Counted from the first letter of the stretch, positions 20,514 to 31,052 are shown. The stretch: 64,000 nucleotides of DNA from Flavobacterium sp. GT3R68 (GCF_007109225.1 NZ_VJZK01000005.1:215455-279454); one strand, 5' to 3'. Numbers and translations: made by a program. The notes: generated by a model from the sequence alone, not told the origin.

Positions 20514-20547
20514 AAAGCGGTTACAGAGATGTAACCGCTTTTTTTTG
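20514..20547 (+). terminator. Terminator of the rpoBC-DUF3467 operon
   Basis: A perfect 10-bp stem AAGCGGTTAC/GTAACCGCTT around AGAGAT runs into a T-tract. Confidence 0.92.
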
Positions 20548-20631
20548 TTAAATTATTTAAATTTTGGGTTAATCTTTCTGTTTTATTTAACTAAATGAAA
20601 GTATTTAGTTATAAAAATGTGTTTTTATCCA

Positions 20632-20662
20632 TTGCTTTTGTAAATTTAAATGGATATGTTTG
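20632..20662 (+). promoter_or_regulatory. Flavobacterial promoter of the T9SS surface-protein gene
   Basis: TTG at 20632-20634, a 20-nt spacer and TATGTTTG at 20655-20662. The predicted start leaves a leader of about 25 bases to ATG 20693, which argues against the in-frame TTG at 20660 lying within this box. Confidence 0.65.
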
Positions 20663-20692
20663 GGAATTATTATATTAACAACTTTTATATTT

Positions 20693-23600
20693 ATGGGAAA
20701 TCTTTACAATTTACTCCGGAGCTCGATACAAATAGGCTCCTTTTCCGAAATTGCAGGTAAAAGCATCCAAAGCAAAAAAAGCAATACTTTTTTTGGATTC
20801 CTTGCTATTTCACTGATGGTACTTTTTTTTCAAAACTCTTTTTCTCAAAGTGCCGGTAACTACGCTTTTTCTACAGGTAGTAGTGGCTCACTTGCATTAG
20901 ACATGATTGGGAATAACGTGGATATGAGTTCTGGAACCACTCAATTGGTAGGTCCTGGATTGGATGCCACTGCTTCAGCCGTGACCAACATCGGGTTTAA
21001 TTTTTATTTGATGGGTTCAAAATATACTCAGTTTTCTGTTCAGGAAGATGGGATTATTCAACTTGGTTCAGCAGTTGTAAGTACAAATACTTATACTATA
21101 AGCGGTGGAACAGCGACAGCACCAAGATTATCTGCTTTTAATGCAGATTTTAGAACGGGTACCACGACGGGAAAAATTCATTACAAGATGGTCGGGACTA
21201 CTCCAAATCGTGTTTTGGTGGTTGAATTTGTTGACATGCAACTCTTTTATACAACAGCAGCTGCAGGTACATCGACATGGCAGATGAGACTTTATGAAAA
21301 TGGAACTCTTGAAGCGGTTTATGGAACGATGTCAGTTACTAATGTATCGGCATCAAGTAGAGCTCCATCGATTGGTTTTTATACCGGGGCGGCGACAGGT
21401 AATTTTGTTTCCGTAAATCATACTGCCCATACTTCTTCGATAGTTGCTCCATATACAGCCAATCCTAATATTGCAGCCGTCGGACCAATTGCTTCTATTG
21501 ATACTCCTGCAAACGGAAGCAGAAGAACTTATAGTTTAACACCTTTATCGGCCACTCCCTCTGATGCTATAACTATGACGTTTACAGCTGTTACTTCGGG
21601 AAATACGACAGTAAATTGGATTGATAATTCAACAAATGAAACTCTTTTTGTCGTAACACGTGCTTTAGATGCGGGCTTTACTGCGGGTGTGGTTAATACA
21701 ACAGTATCTTCCACGTCAATGCTTACGACTGGAACAGGATATTCTTCTGTCCAAACAGGTCTTACTCCTTCAACGTTATATTATTATAAAGTTGCAGCTG
21801 CAACAGAAGGTGGAATTCCTTCAAGCGGTCTGTTGGGATCAACGAGTACGACTGCTCCAGGTACTTTTACTTCTATTGTTACCGGAAACTGGAGTTCGCC
21901 AAGTACTTGGGATATCGGTATTGTTCCAAGTCCTTTCGACTCTGCTGTTATTTCTACTGGAAATATCGTGACACTTGATTTAGCCGGTTTGGCAATAAAT
22001 AATTTAGATGTTAGCGGAACTCTTAATTATGGTGCAACACCAACAACATTTGCTGTCAATGGAAATTTAACAGTTAACGTTGGAGGTGCTGTAAATGTTT
22101 TTAATGCTACAACAGGGAAAACTTTGACTGTAACTGGGAATATCACAAACAATGGTACAATGGATATTTCTGTTGGAATCACAACTGGCGGTAATTTAAC
22201 TTTGAATGGTACTGCCGTTCAAACTGTAAATGGTTCTGGAACATTTGTAACAAGTGTAATTAGAAACCTTACTTTCAGTAATACTAATGCCAGTATTCCA
22301 AACATTATTTGGTCGTTTAATGATATTAAAATTGCTAATAATTTAAATCTTACCGGAGCCCGAATTAATATGGGGACCAATAAAATGACATTTGGTAATA
22401 ATGCTGTAGGAGGAACACTTACTGCTCCGGTTGGAACTGGTTTCCTGACCGGTGCTAAATTTTCACGATGGTGGACAACAGCAGCGACCGGAACTGCAAT
22501 TACTGCCGGAACTGATCCGACAAATACTACTAGCAGATATCCGTTTATAAATGCTTCAGGTGCAAACAGGGCGATGTATATTACCCGTTCTAGTGGTACC
22601 GTTACTGGAAATACAGCAGGTGAACTGGCGGTTGTTTATACCGATGGTACCGGAATGACTACAGGATTGTCTATTGCAGACGGTGCTTACACTATCAATG
22701 ACAGATATAATGGAAAATGGGCTGTCACTGCGGAAGCAGGATATGTCTATGTTTCAGGAACACATACTGCTGTTTTAATAGCTCAAAATGCGTATACGGC
22801 CGCGAATGGTAATTCTCGAATAATGACTGATTTAGCCGCAATCGCAGGAACGCACCAAAACGGTACGACAACACCAAGCGCACAAAGAACAGGCTTAACA
22901 ACCGCTGATTTGACCACTGCTACGGGATTGTATATGGGAATTAATTCGGCTGACGTGCCTTTTACTTCTATTGCAACAGGTAGTTGGGATTCAGCAGCTA
23001 TATGGAATAAAGGAACTATTCCTACATGTACAGATGCCGTAGTAATCGCAAATGCTACTGTAGTTACTGTAGCTTCTGCAGGAAATGTTGCAAAAAATGT
23101 AACAGTTGCTGTGGGTGGTACGATGGTGCAGTCTTCAGGAGATTTAACAGTTGGTTGTACACTTAAAAATAATACTTTTACGAATAATGGAACTTTTAAT
23201 GTTTCTGGTGGAACATTAAATGTGAACGGAAATGTATTGATTGCTTTGGGTTCAACATTCAATCAAAGTGGTGGCGCCATCATTGAAGATGGAAACGATA
23301 ATGGTATCGTTGCAAATAGTGTTGCTACCGGAACCACTTTGTTCAGAATTAACACAAGTACTGTATCATTAACAGGTGGTCAAATTACAATTGTTGATCC
23401 ACACGTTGGAACAAGTACATCAGATTATTCTTTTGGTTACGGAGTTACTTCCCATGCAAATGCAACTACAGCACACACAGTTAATATTGGAAATGGAGTT
23501 TCTATGGATGTAACAACCAATACTGGTGGTTATATTGTAGATCCGTATATATCAACTGCACGTTTGAATTTAGGAAATCTTGTCTTAAATTCAGCTGTTG

Positions 23601-25648
23601 CTAACAGAATAGTTACCTTACCGGAAGGTTTAGGGATTCACGGGAATTTAACCATCAATGCAGGTAATGAATTAAGAGCAACAGGTTCGTTTTTATTTGT
23701 AATAGGTGGGAATGTTTTAAATAACGGAACACTTACGGCTTCAATAACTAATTTTGCATTAGGCTCACCTAGCCCTACTTCTGTAGCGGCGGTTTCAAAT
23801 GTTAACCCTCAATCGGTATCAGGAAGTGGAGTTTTTAGAAATTCAGCATCGGCAGTTACAGCCAATCTTGCTAATTTAATTGTAGACAATACGAATGCAA
23901 CCGGTGTTACATTCAACGTGCCAATTTCAGTAAGTGGAACCTTGACATTAATCAATGCGAAACTAAATACAACAGCAGCAAATTTGCTTACTTTAGGTAC
24001 AGCAACCGCCGCCGGGACTCTAGTTGGTGGTTCAGCTACTGCTTATGTTAATGGACCATTTGCGAGAACTTTTGGTGTAAGAGCTTCGGCTGCAACGTAT
24101 GATCAGACTACTTTATTCCCTGTAGGTAAAGGGACAGTTTACCTTCCAATAAATATGGCACCTACAACTACACTGGCAGGAGTAAAATTGATGGCAGAGA
24201 CTTTTACTTCCAATTCAGGAACATATCCAAGTATATATTCAAGTTTGGGAGCTAATCGTTGGGAAGCTTCTGTAATTGCTGGAGGTGCTAACCTTACCGA
24301 TGTTTTTGTAAGAGAGAATGACGCTGCAATAGCAATTAATGATGAAATTCTTCAGTCCGCTTCAGCTGCAGGACTTTACAATGCAATCATACCTGCCTCC
24401 GTAAATGTACCTGGAGCATCTTTAGCTACAGCTACAGCAATTGCAGCTGCTAATTTTACAGGCTTCTTTTCATATGGAAAAAAATGTACCACTGCTGCTC
24501 CAACCGGAACGGCTGCGCAAACATTCTGTAACGCGGCAACTGTAGCTGATTTAACGGCTACCGGAACAGGAATTCAATGGTATGCCGCTGCTACAGGAGG
24601 AACAGTCTTAGCTTCGACAACCGCTTTGGTGAATGGTGTACATTATTTTGCATCACAAACTTCCACTTGTGAATCACCGACAAGATTTGATGTAACGGCT
24701 ACTGTAAATGTAACTGCTGTCCCAACAGGAACTGCAGCTCAGACATTTTGTAACGCTGGAACGGTAGCTAATTTAGTTGCCACAGGTAGCGGAATTCAAT
24801 GGTATGCAGCACCAACAGGAGGAGCACCTTTAGCTTCTACAGTGACATTGGTTGATGCCGTACACTATTTTGCTTCTCAAACGGTTTCGGGTTGTGAATC
24901 AGCCACAAGATTTGATGTTACGGTTACTGTAAACAGTACGTCTCAGCCAACTGGTTCTGCGTCACAAACATTCTGTAACGCCGGAACGGTTGCGAATTTA
25001 GTAGCAGCAGGGACAGGAGTGCAATGGTATGCAGCAGCAATAGGCGGGTCGCCTTTAGCTTCTACAACTGTATTAGTTGACGGAGCACATTATTTTGCCT
25101 CTCAAACGGTTTCTGGTTGTGAATCAGCAACAAGATTGGATGTAACGGTTACAGTAAGTAACACACCAGCACCAACAGGAGCTGCGAGTCAGACTTTCGT
25201 TACAGGACAAATGCTTAGCGATATTGTAGTTTCCGGAAGTAATATTGTATGGTATGCTTCATCAGCAGATGCATCAGTTGCGGCTAATCCATTGCCGAAC
25301 TCAACTTTATTAGTGGATACCACTACATATTATGCTACTCAGACTATTGCAGGTTGTGCTGGTACATCTAGCTTAGCTGTAACAATTACGGTTAATTTAG
25401 GGGTTAATGAGTTCGATTCTAGCTCATTTGCGTTCTATCCAAATCCAGTTAAAAATGTCTTGAACTTCTCATATTCAAAAGATATGACAGATGTGGCAAT
25501 ATTTAATATCATGGGTCAGCAGGTTTTTGCAAGCAGAATTAATGCAACTACGGCTCAGATTGATATGTCAGGTTTATCAAATGGTACTTACTTTGTAAAA
25601 GTATCTTCAGATAATGCGACAAAAACAATCAAAGTGATTAAAAAATAA
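20693..25648 (+). CDS. Large T9SS-secreted surface protein with Ig-like repeats
   Basis: A 1651-residue extracellular protein. A long N-region of about 35 residues precedes the hydrophobic signal core FFGFLAISLMVLFFQ, with likely cleavage near FSQ. The central part has two modules with a W-x3-S-x2-W-x2-G-x2-P-x3-D pattern (TGNWSSPSTWDIGIVPSPFD; TGSWDSAAIWNKGTIP) followed by beta-helix-like repeats rich in N, G and T. Four Ig-like repeats of about 75 residues follow (24.5-25.4 kb). The C-terminus is a type A sorting domain (FAFYPNPVKNVLNFSYS to a final KTIKVIKK) that directs export by the type IX system. Function is probably adhesion or surface display; no enzyme domain is visible. Start chosen from the promoter. 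Confidence 0.82.
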   Translation: MGNLYNLLRSSIQIGSFSEIAGKSIQSKKSNTFFGFLAISLMVLFFQNSFSQSAGNYAFSTGSSGSLALDMIGNNVDMSSGTTQLVGPGLDATASAVTNIGFNFYLMGSKYTQFSVQEDGIIQLGSAVVSTNTYTISGGTATAPRLSAFNADFRTGTTTGKIHYKMVGTTPNRVLVVEFVDMQLFYTTAAAGTSTWQMRLYENGTLEAVYGTMSVTNVSASSRAPSIGFYTGAATGNFVSVNHTAHTSSIVAPYTANPNIAAVGPIASIDTPANGSRRTYSLTPLSATPSDAITMTFTAVTSGNTTVNWIDNSTNETLFVVTRALDAGFTAGVVNTTVSSTSMLTTGTGYSSVQTGLTPSTLYYYKVAAATEGGIPSSGLLGSTSTTAPGTFTSIVTGNWSSPSTWDIGIVPSPFDSAVISTGNIVTLDLAGLAINNLDVSGTLNYGATPTTFAVNGNLTVNVGGAVNVFNATTGKTLTVTGNITNNGTMDISVGITTGGNLTLNGTAVQTVNGSGTFVTSVIRNLTFSNTNASIPNIIWSFNDIKIANNLNLTGARINMGTNKMTFGNNAVGGTLTAPVGTGFLTGAKFSRWWTTAATGTAITAGTDPTNTTSRYPFINASGANRAMYITRSSGTVTGNTAGELAVVYTDGTGMTTGLSIADGAYTINDRYNGKWAVTAEAGYVYVSGTHTAVLIAQNAYTAANGNSRIMTDLAAIAGTHQNGTTTPSAQRTGLTTADLTTATGLYMGINSADVPFTSIATGSWDSAAIWNKGTIPTCTDAVVIANATVVTVASAGNVAKNVTVAVGGTMVQSSGDLTVGCTLKNNTFTNNGTFNVSGGTLNVNGNVLIALGSTFNQSGGAIIEDGNDNGIVANSVATGTTLFRINTSTVSLTGGQITIVDPHVGTSTSDYSFGYGVTSHANATTAHTVNIGNGVSMDVTTNTGGYIVDPYISTARLNLGNLVLNSAVANRIVTLPEGLGIHGNLTINAGNELRATGSFLFVIGGNVLNNGTLTASITNFALGSPSPTSVAAVSNVNPQSVSGSGVFRNSASAVTANLANLIVDNTNATGVTFNVPISVSGTLTLINAKLNTTAANLLTLGTATAAGTLVGGSATAYVNGPFARTFGVRASAATYDQTTLFPVGKGTVYLPINMAPTTTLAGVKLMAETFTSNSGTYPSIYSSLGANRWEASVIAGGANLTDVFVRENDAAIAINDEILQSASAAGLYNAIIPASVNVPGASLATATAIAAANFTGFFSYGKKCTTAAPTGTAAQTFCNAATVADLTATGTGIQWYAAATGGTVLASTTALVNGVHYFASQTSTCESPTRFDVTATVNVTAVPTGTAAQTFCNAGTVANLVATGSGIQWYAAPTGGAPLASTVTLVDAVHYFASQTVSGCESATRFDVTVTVNSTSQPTGSASQTFCNAGTVANLVAAGTGVQWYAAAIGGSPLASTTVLVDGAHYFASQTVSGCESATRLDVTVTVSNTPAPTGAASQTFVTGQMLSDIVVSGSNIVWYASSADASVAANPLPNSTLLVDTTTYYATQTIAGCAGTSSLAVTITVNLGVNEFDSSSFAFYPNPVKNVLNFSYSKDMTDVAIFNIMGQQVFASRINATTAQIDMSGLSNGTYFVKVSSDNATKTIKVIKK
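24496..25400 (+). repeat. Four tandem Ig-like coding repeats
   Basis: Units begin at about 24498, 24721, 24949 and 25170 with PTG[TSA]A-type residues, and share a W-Y-A core and an HYFASQT[VS]-like strand. Spacing is about 222-228 bases. The first three have paired Cys (QTFCNA and CES); the fourth has QTFVTG with no Cys at that position. Confidence 0.85.
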
Positions 25649-25668
25649 AAGAAATTATTCTTTGTTAT

Positions 25669-25697
25669 AAAAGCCATCCTTCGGGATGGCTTTTTTG
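25669..25697 (+). terminator. Terminator after the T9SS protein gene
   Basis: AAGCCATCC/GGATGGCTT with a TTCG tetraloop, followed by TTTTTT. Confidence 0.9.
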
Positions 25698-25715
25698 TAG
25701 ATATAGCCCAAAAAT

Positions 25716-25751
25716 AAAAACCTTCCAAATTGCTCTTCGGAAGGTTTTTTT
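25716..25751 (-). terminator. Terminator of prfC
   Basis: AAAAACCTTCC and GGAAGGTTTTTTT form a stem readable in both directions. It lies 20 bases past the prfC stop, in convergent arrangement with the T9SS gene. Confidence 0.8.
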
Positions 25752-25770
25752 ATTATGAAACGATAGGTTT

Positions 25771-27360
25771 TTAATCGAATTCAGAAGTAAAGAACAATTT
25801 TACATTCGGAAATTTATTCTGCGTCATTTGAATCGTAAAATCAGAATCGGCTAGAAATACCAATTGGTTGTATTTATCCTTGGCTAAAAATTTCTGCTTG
25901 ATGCGTTTGAATTCTTTAAATTCCTCGCTTTTCGGATCCTCAGGTTTTACCCAGCAAGCTTTATGAACAGGGAAATTCTCATAAGAACATTTCGCTCCGT
26001 ATTCATGTTCCAATCGGTATTGGATAACTTCATATTGTAAGGCACCCACAGTACCAATGACTTTTCGGTTGTTTAATTCCAATGTAAATAACTGGGCAAC
26101 TCCTTCATCCATTAACTGATCTACTCCTTTGTCCAATTGCTTCGCTTTCATCGGGTCGGCATTATTGATATAACGGAAATGTTCCGGAGAGAAACTCGGA
26201 ATTCCTTTGAAACTCATCACTTCCCCTTCCGTCAGCGTATCGCCGATTTTAAAATTCCCTGTATCATGCAGGCCTACAATATCTCCGGGGTAGGAGATGT
26301 CTACAATTTCTTTTTTCTCAGCAAAAAACGCATTTGGGCTTGAAAATTTTAAATTTTTATTTTGACGAACATGCAGATACGGTTTATTGCGTTCGAAGGT
26401 TCCGGATACAATTTTGATGAATGCCAGACGGTCCCGGTGTTTTGGGTCCATATTGGCGTGGATTTTAAAAACAAATCCGCTCATTTTTGTTTCTTTCGGG
26501 TCAACTAATCTTGTTTCTGAATCTTTTGGTCTTGGTGACGGCGCAATTTCTACAAAACAATCCAAAAGTTCCCGAACTCCAAAATTATTCAAAGCCGAAC
26601 CAAAAAACACGGGCTGTAATTTTCCGTCCAGATATTGCTGACGGTCAAACTTTGGATAGACTTCGTCAATTAATTCTAATTCCTCACGTAGGCTGTCGGC
26701 CGGTTTCTGTCCTATTATTTTCTCCAGTTCCGGACTTTGTACATCCGAAAGGGCAATTGTTTCTTCAATATTTTTACGACTATCCCCGCTGAACAGATTG
26801 ATGTTTTGTTCCCAAAGGTTATAAATGCCCTGAAAATCATACCCCATTCCAATCGGAAAACTCAATGGGGTAACGGTAAGTCCTAATTTTTGTTCCACTT
26901 CATCCATTAAATCAAAAGCATCTTTTCCTTCACGGTCCAGTTTGTTGATAAATACGATAATTGGAATATTCCGCATTCTGCAAACGGAAACCAGTTTTTC
27001 GGTTTGTTCCTCGACACCTTTCGCAACGTCGATTACTACGATTACACTATCGACAGCGGTTAAGGTTCGGAAAGTATCCTCGGCGAAATCCTTGTGCCCG
27101 GGTGTATCCAGAATGTTGATTTTTTTGTCCTTATAATTGAAAGCCAAAACGGAAGTCGAAACCGAAATTCCTCTTTGACGCTCAATTTCCATGAAATCAC
27201 TCGTTGCGCCTTTTTTGATTTTATTGTTCTTTACCGCTCCGGCCTCCTGAATGGCACCTCCAAACAACAATAATTTCTCAGTTAAGGTTGTTTTTCCTGC
27301 ATCAGGGTGGGAGATGATTCCGAAAGTTCTCCTGCGTTCTATTTCTTTTAAAAAGCTCAT
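25771..27360 (-). CDS. prfC: Peptide chain release factor 3
   Basis: A 529-residue GTPase of the RF3 family, which recycles RF1/RF2 from the ribosome after termination. G1 is SHPDAGKTT, G3 is DTPGHKDF and G4 is NKLD. The length and the C-terminal KFPNVKLFFTSEFD match RF3 rather than EF-G. It is monocistronic, with its own terminator and a divergent promoter region shared with the prolyl isomerase gene. Confidence 0.95.
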   Translation of the reverse strand: MSFLKEIERRRTFGIISHPDAGKTTLTEKLLLFGGAIQEAGAVKNNKIKKGATSDFMEIERQRGISVSTSVLAFNYKDKKINILDTPGHKDFAEDTFRTLTAVDSVIVVIDVAKGVEEQTEKLVSVCRMRNIPIIVFINKLDREGKDAFDLMDEVEQKLGLTVTPLSFPIGMGYDFQGIYNLWEQNINLFSGDSRKNIEETIALSDVQSPELEKIIGQKPADSLREELELIDEVYPKFDRQQYLDGKLQPVFFGSALNNFGVRELLDCFVEIAPSPRPKDSETRLVDPKETKMSGFVFKIHANMDPKHRDRLAFIKIVSGTFERNKPYLHVRQNKNLKFSSPNAFFAEKKEIVDISYPGDIVGLHDTGNFKIGDTLTEGEVMSFKGIPSFSPEHFRYINNADPMKAKQLDKGVDQLMDEGVAQLFTLELNNRKVIGTVGALQYEVIQYRLEHEYGAKCSYENFPVHKACWVKPEDPKSEEFKEFKRIKQKFLAKDKYNQLVFLADSDFTIQMTQNKFPNVKLFFTSEFD

Positions 27361-27492
27361 ATTTTCTGTAAATGGACTGCAAAAATACTATTTATTAAAC
27401 AAATAATTCACAAACGTTAAAAAGAGAATAATGCGAGTAAGAAAATTCAACTTTTTCTGTTAATAAATTTTTGTTAATAGTAAAGCCTATAC

Positions 27493-27522
27493 TTGTTTAA
27501 TGTAATTGAATTGTTATTTTTG
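27493..27522 (+). promoter_or_regulatory. Flavobacterial promoter of the prolyl isomerase pair
   Basis: TTG at 27493-27495, a 19-nt spacer and TATTTTTG at 27515-27522. It is 58 bases before the ATG at 27581. Confidence 0.75.
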
Positions 27523-27580
27523 TTGGTTGCAAATTGTGACCTGGGTATAAAACTTTATTTACTTAACTAAAAATTATATA

Positions 27581-29560
27581 ATGAAAATTAAACAATTGTT
27601 TTTTGGATTGTTGCTTTCCTTGAATTTGATCGCATATTCTCAAACCAGCCCGAAAGAAGTTTTGTTTACAATTGACAATAAACCGTATTATACCGATGAG
27701 TTCATCAGGGTTTACAATAAAAATCTTGATTTAGTTAAGGACGAATCCCAAAAAGATTTAAATCAGTATCTGGATTTATTTATTGGCTATAAGCTAAAAA
27801 TAAATAAAGCATACAAATTAGGTCTCCAAAATGGTTCCTCTTACCAAAATGAACTGAAATCGTATAGAACCCAGCTTTCTAAAAATTACACTTCAGATTC
27901 TAAAGTTACCAAAGAGCTTGTTGAGGAGGGATACAATCGTTCCCTGAAAGAAATTAAAGCAGCTCATATTTTAATTTTAGTGGATGAATTTGCTGCTCCG
28001 GAAGATACTTTGAAAGCGTACAGACAAGCTTTAGATTTAAGACAAAGAGCTCTAAAAGGCGAAGATTTTGGGAAACTGGCGGTAGAATTTTCACAGGATC
28101 CTTCCGCAAAAGAAAACAAAGGAGATTTAGGTTATTTTTCTTCTTTCCGAATGGTATACCCTTTTGAAACGGCAGCCTATAAAACCCCAAAAGGAAGTAT
28201 TTCCAATCCTGTTAGAACTCGTTTTGGGTATCACTTGATAAAAGTGGAAGATGTCAGGGATAATAGAGGTGAAGTGTCTGTAGCGCACATTATGATTTTA
28301 ACTCCAACCACGACAACCGACGGTAAAACTGACCTTGACAAGCCTAAAAATACGATTCAGGAAATCTATAAAAAACTGAAGCAAGGCGAAAAGTTTGAAG
28401 ATTTAGCCAAGCAATTCTCTGAAGACAAATCATCTTCTACAAAAGGAGGGGTATTAAATCGTTTTGGTTCAGGCCAATTAAGCTCAGAAGAGTTTGAAGC
28501 CGTAGCTTTTGCATTGACTCCGGAACATCCGATATCGGAACCTTTCCAAAGTCAGTTTGGATGGCATATCGTAAAACTGATTGAAAAATACCCGGTCAAA
28601 ACTTTGGAAGAAATGACGGCCGACCTCGAAACTAAAGTCAGTAAAGATGATCGTTCCCGATTAATCATAGCTTCCATGACTGAAAAACTGCGTAAAAAAT
28701 ACACCGTAAAACGGGATGATAAATTTTATGCAGCAGTATCCAAATTAGTGACCAATGACTTCTATGAAGGAAAATGGGATGTTCCAACCAATATGAAGGA
28801 CTACAATAAAAAACTGTTCACTATTAACGAAAAGGAAATTATGGCTCCTGCATTCTTGTCTTTTGTAAGAGCTCAGCAAAAAATAAACAATACTTTAAAA
28901 CCGATAAACAAACTTGTTGATAATTTGTACCAAAAGTATGTTGATGAGCAATTGAATGTGTATTACAATGATAATCTTGAAAATGAATTTCCTGAATTTT
29001 CAGCAGTAATTGATGAATACCGGGATGGATTATTGCTTTTTGATTTAATGGAAAAAGAAATCTGGGAAAAATCTAAAAGAGATTCAATTGGTTTAAAAAA
29101 CTTCTATGATTCCCGTATTAAAAATTACAATTGGAAAAACCGTCTGGATGTAGTTATCGCTTCCTCAACCAGTATGGATGTTATTAAAAAAGCCCAGAAA
29201 CTATTGAAGCAAAACAAAACTCCGGAATTCATCAAAGAAAAATTGAATATAAAAGGCGGCACTGTTAACGTAATGACGAAGGTTGGGGTTTTTGAAGAAG
29301 AAAGTGAAGTCCTTCCGAAAAAACTAAAAATGCAAACAGGTGTTTCTGAAATCATAAAGGAAGGAGAATATTATTTTGTGACGAAGGTTAATAAGATTTT
29401 GCCGGCGGGTTCTAAAACATTGGAGGAAAGCCGTGGAAAAGTAATTAATGATTATCAGCAATATTTAGAAGAAAACTGGGTTAAGGATTTGAAAACCGAA
29501 TTCAAGGTGGAAGTCAATCAGGCGGCCTTTGAGAAAGTTAAAAAGCAATTGAAATCATAA
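27581..29560 (+). CDS. Periplasmic peptidyl-prolyl isomerase, two PpiC domains
   Basis: A 659-residue SurA/PpiD-like foldase. An N-terminal signal peptide (MKIKQLFFGLLLSLNLIAYSQ) sends it to the periplasm. Two parvulin domains are visible at about residues 120-225 and 232-340, each with the AHI[LM]IL strand and a final F-G-[YW]-H-[LI][IV]K. The C-terminal 300 residues are a chaperone-like region with no catalytic motif. It probably helps outer-membrane proteins fold. A second PPIase follows 68 bases later, so the two form an operon. Confidence 0.85.
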   Translation: MKIKQLFFGLLLSLNLIAYSQTSPKEVLFTIDNKPYYTDEFIRVYNKNLDLVKDESQKDLNQYLDLFIGYKLKINKAYKLGLQNGSSYQNELKSYRTQLSKNYTSDSKVTKELVEEGYNRSLKEIKAAHILILVDEFAAPEDTLKAYRQALDLRQRALKGEDFGKLAVEFSQDPSAKENKGDLGYFSSFRMVYPFETAAYKTPKGSISNPVRTRFGYHLIKVEDVRDNRGEVSVAHIMILTPTTTTDGKTDLDKPKNTIQEIYKKLKQGEKFEDLAKQFSEDKSSSTKGGVLNRFGSGQLSSEEFEAVAFALTPEHPISEPFQSQFGWHIVKLIEKYPVKTLEEMTADLETKVSKDDRSRLIIASMTEKLRKKYTVKRDDKFYAAVSKLVTNDFYEGKWDVPTNMKDYNKKLFTINEKEIMAPAFLSFVRAQQKINNTLKPINKLVDNLYQKYVDEQLNVYYNDNLENEFPEFSAVIDEYRDGLLLFDLMEKEIWEKSKRDSIGLKNFYDSRIKNYNWKNRLDVVIASSTSMDVIKKAQKLLKQNKTPEFIKEKLNIKGGTVNVMTKVGVFEEESEVLPKKLKMQTGVSEIIKEGEYYFVTKVNKILPAGSKTLEESRGKVINDYQQYLEENWVKDLKTEFKVEVNQAAFEKVKKQLKS

Positions 29561-29628
29561 CGCATTATAATAATTAATAAAAAAAGTTGAACAACAAAGT
29601 ACAGATGACGCCAATAAAAAAAATAAAC

Positions 29629-31035
29629 ATGAAGTTCTTAAAGAATAAAATAGCACTTACAATATGCCTGTTGGTATTTTCTGGGGTAATGACTGCACAG
29701 GAAGTAATTAAAGACAGTACGGTTGTACCTGCAAAGAGAGTCCAGTCCAACATGAGACAAAAAGTGGATGGTGTTATTGCTACTGTTGGAGACTTCATTA
29801 TTTTGGACTCGGATATCGATAAAGCGTATTTGGAAATTTCAAGCCAGGGAAATTCTGTAAAAGACATCACAAGATGTCAGATGTTGGGTAAATTACTCGA
29901 AGACAAACTATATGCGCACCAAGCCATCCAGGATAGTATTGTTGTTACAGATGACGAGATAAAAAAAACAATGGACGACCGAATCAATTATATGGTAGAA
30001 CAAATTGGTTCTCTTGATAAAGTGGTTAAGTATTATAAGAAAAATTCAGAAGAAGAGTTCCGTACCTATTTCTTTGATATCCTAAAAGAAAACAGGCTGA
30101 CTGAAGAAATGCAGAAAAAAATCGTCGATGCCGTAGAGGTAACGCCGGAGGAAGTACGTACGTTCTTTAAAAAAATACCAGCTTCTGAGTTGCCTTTGTT
30201 TGGTTCAGAAATGGAAGTGGCGCAAATTGTAGTAACACCAAAAGTATCTGCGGAAGAAAAGCAGAAAGTCATTGATAAGCTGAAGGAATTTAAAAAAGAA
30301 ATCCAGGAGGGAGCAAGTTTTTTCAGTAAGGCGGTTTTATATTCACAGGATCCAGGTTCAAGATCAAATGGAGGATTTTATAAAATGACCCGTAAAACGC
30401 CCTTTGTTAAAGAATTTAAAGATATTGCTTTCGCACTGGCAGAGGGAGAGATCTCAGAACCATTCGAAACCGATTTTGGTTTTCATATTATTTATGTAGA
30501 GAAAATCCGCGGACAGGAAATCGATTTGAGACACATCCTTCTAATTCCTAAAGTAACTGAGGAATCATTACGTGAAGCTAAGGAAAGAATCACTTTGATC
30601 AAAAAAAGAATCGAAGACAAGGAAATTACTTTTGCTGATGCAGCAAGAACTTTATCGGACGAGAAGGAAACCAGAGCAAACGGAGGAACACTTATTAATC
30701 CAAAAACGCAGGACACCCGTTTCGAATTAACCAAAATGGATCCAAGTTTATACGGTCAGGTTTCCGGGTTAAAAGAAGGAGAAGTTTCTAATCCACTGTT
30801 GGAAGAAGATCAAAAAGGAGCTAAAAAATATAAGCTGATTACTGTAACCAACCGTATTGATGAGCATACCGCCAATTACACACAAGATTACATCAAGATC
30901 AAAAACATAGCCTTGAAGGAAAAGCAGATTAAAGAAATCGGCAGATGGTCTGAAGAAAAAATTAAGGAAACGTACGTTAAAATTAACGGTGAATACAGAA
31001 ACTGCGTATTCACAAACAATTGGTTAAAAAAATAA
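29629..31035 (+). CDS. SurA-like peptidyl-prolyl isomerase
   Basis: A 468-residue periplasmic foldase with signal peptide (MKFLKNKIALTICLLVFSG) and likely cleavage near TAQ. It has an N-terminal SurA chaperone region (DGVIATVGDFIILDSDID) and two parvulin domains with FGFHIIYVEKI and the DLRHILL strand. This domain order matches SurA. Earlier in-frame starts at 29587 (TTG) and 29605 (ATG) exist; 29629 puts the signal peptide at the N-terminus. A terminator follows, so transcription likely ends before moxR. Confidence 0.85.
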   Translation: MKFLKNKIALTICLLVFSGVMTAQEVIKDSTVVPAKRVQSNMRQKVDGVIATVGDFIILDSDIDKAYLEISSQGNSVKDITRCQMLGKLLEDKLYAHQAIQDSIVVTDDEIKKTMDDRINYMVEQIGSLDKVVKYYKKNSEEEFRTYFFDILKENRLTEEMQKKIVDAVEVTPEEVRTFFKKIPASELPLFGSEMEVAQIVVTPKVSAEEKQKVIDKLKEFKKEIQEGASFFSKAVLYSQDPGSRSNGGFYKMTRKTPFVKEFKDIAFALAEGEISEPFETDFGFHIIYVEKIRGQEIDLRHILLIPKVTEESLREAKERITLIKKRIEDKEITFADAARTLSDEKETRANGGTLINPKTQDTRFELTKMDPSLYGQVSGLKEGEVSNPLLEEDQKGAKKYKLITVTNRIDEHTANYTQDYIKIKNIALKEKQIKEIGRWSEEKIKETYVKINGEYRNCVFTNNWLKK

Positions 31036-31052
31036 TTTTTATACAACAGATA

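Noticed and set aside
22783..23262. 159-codon open frame antisense to the T9SS protein
   Set aside because: It is a shadow of the repeat-rich coding sequence with low-complexity Val/Ala/Pro content and no start signal.
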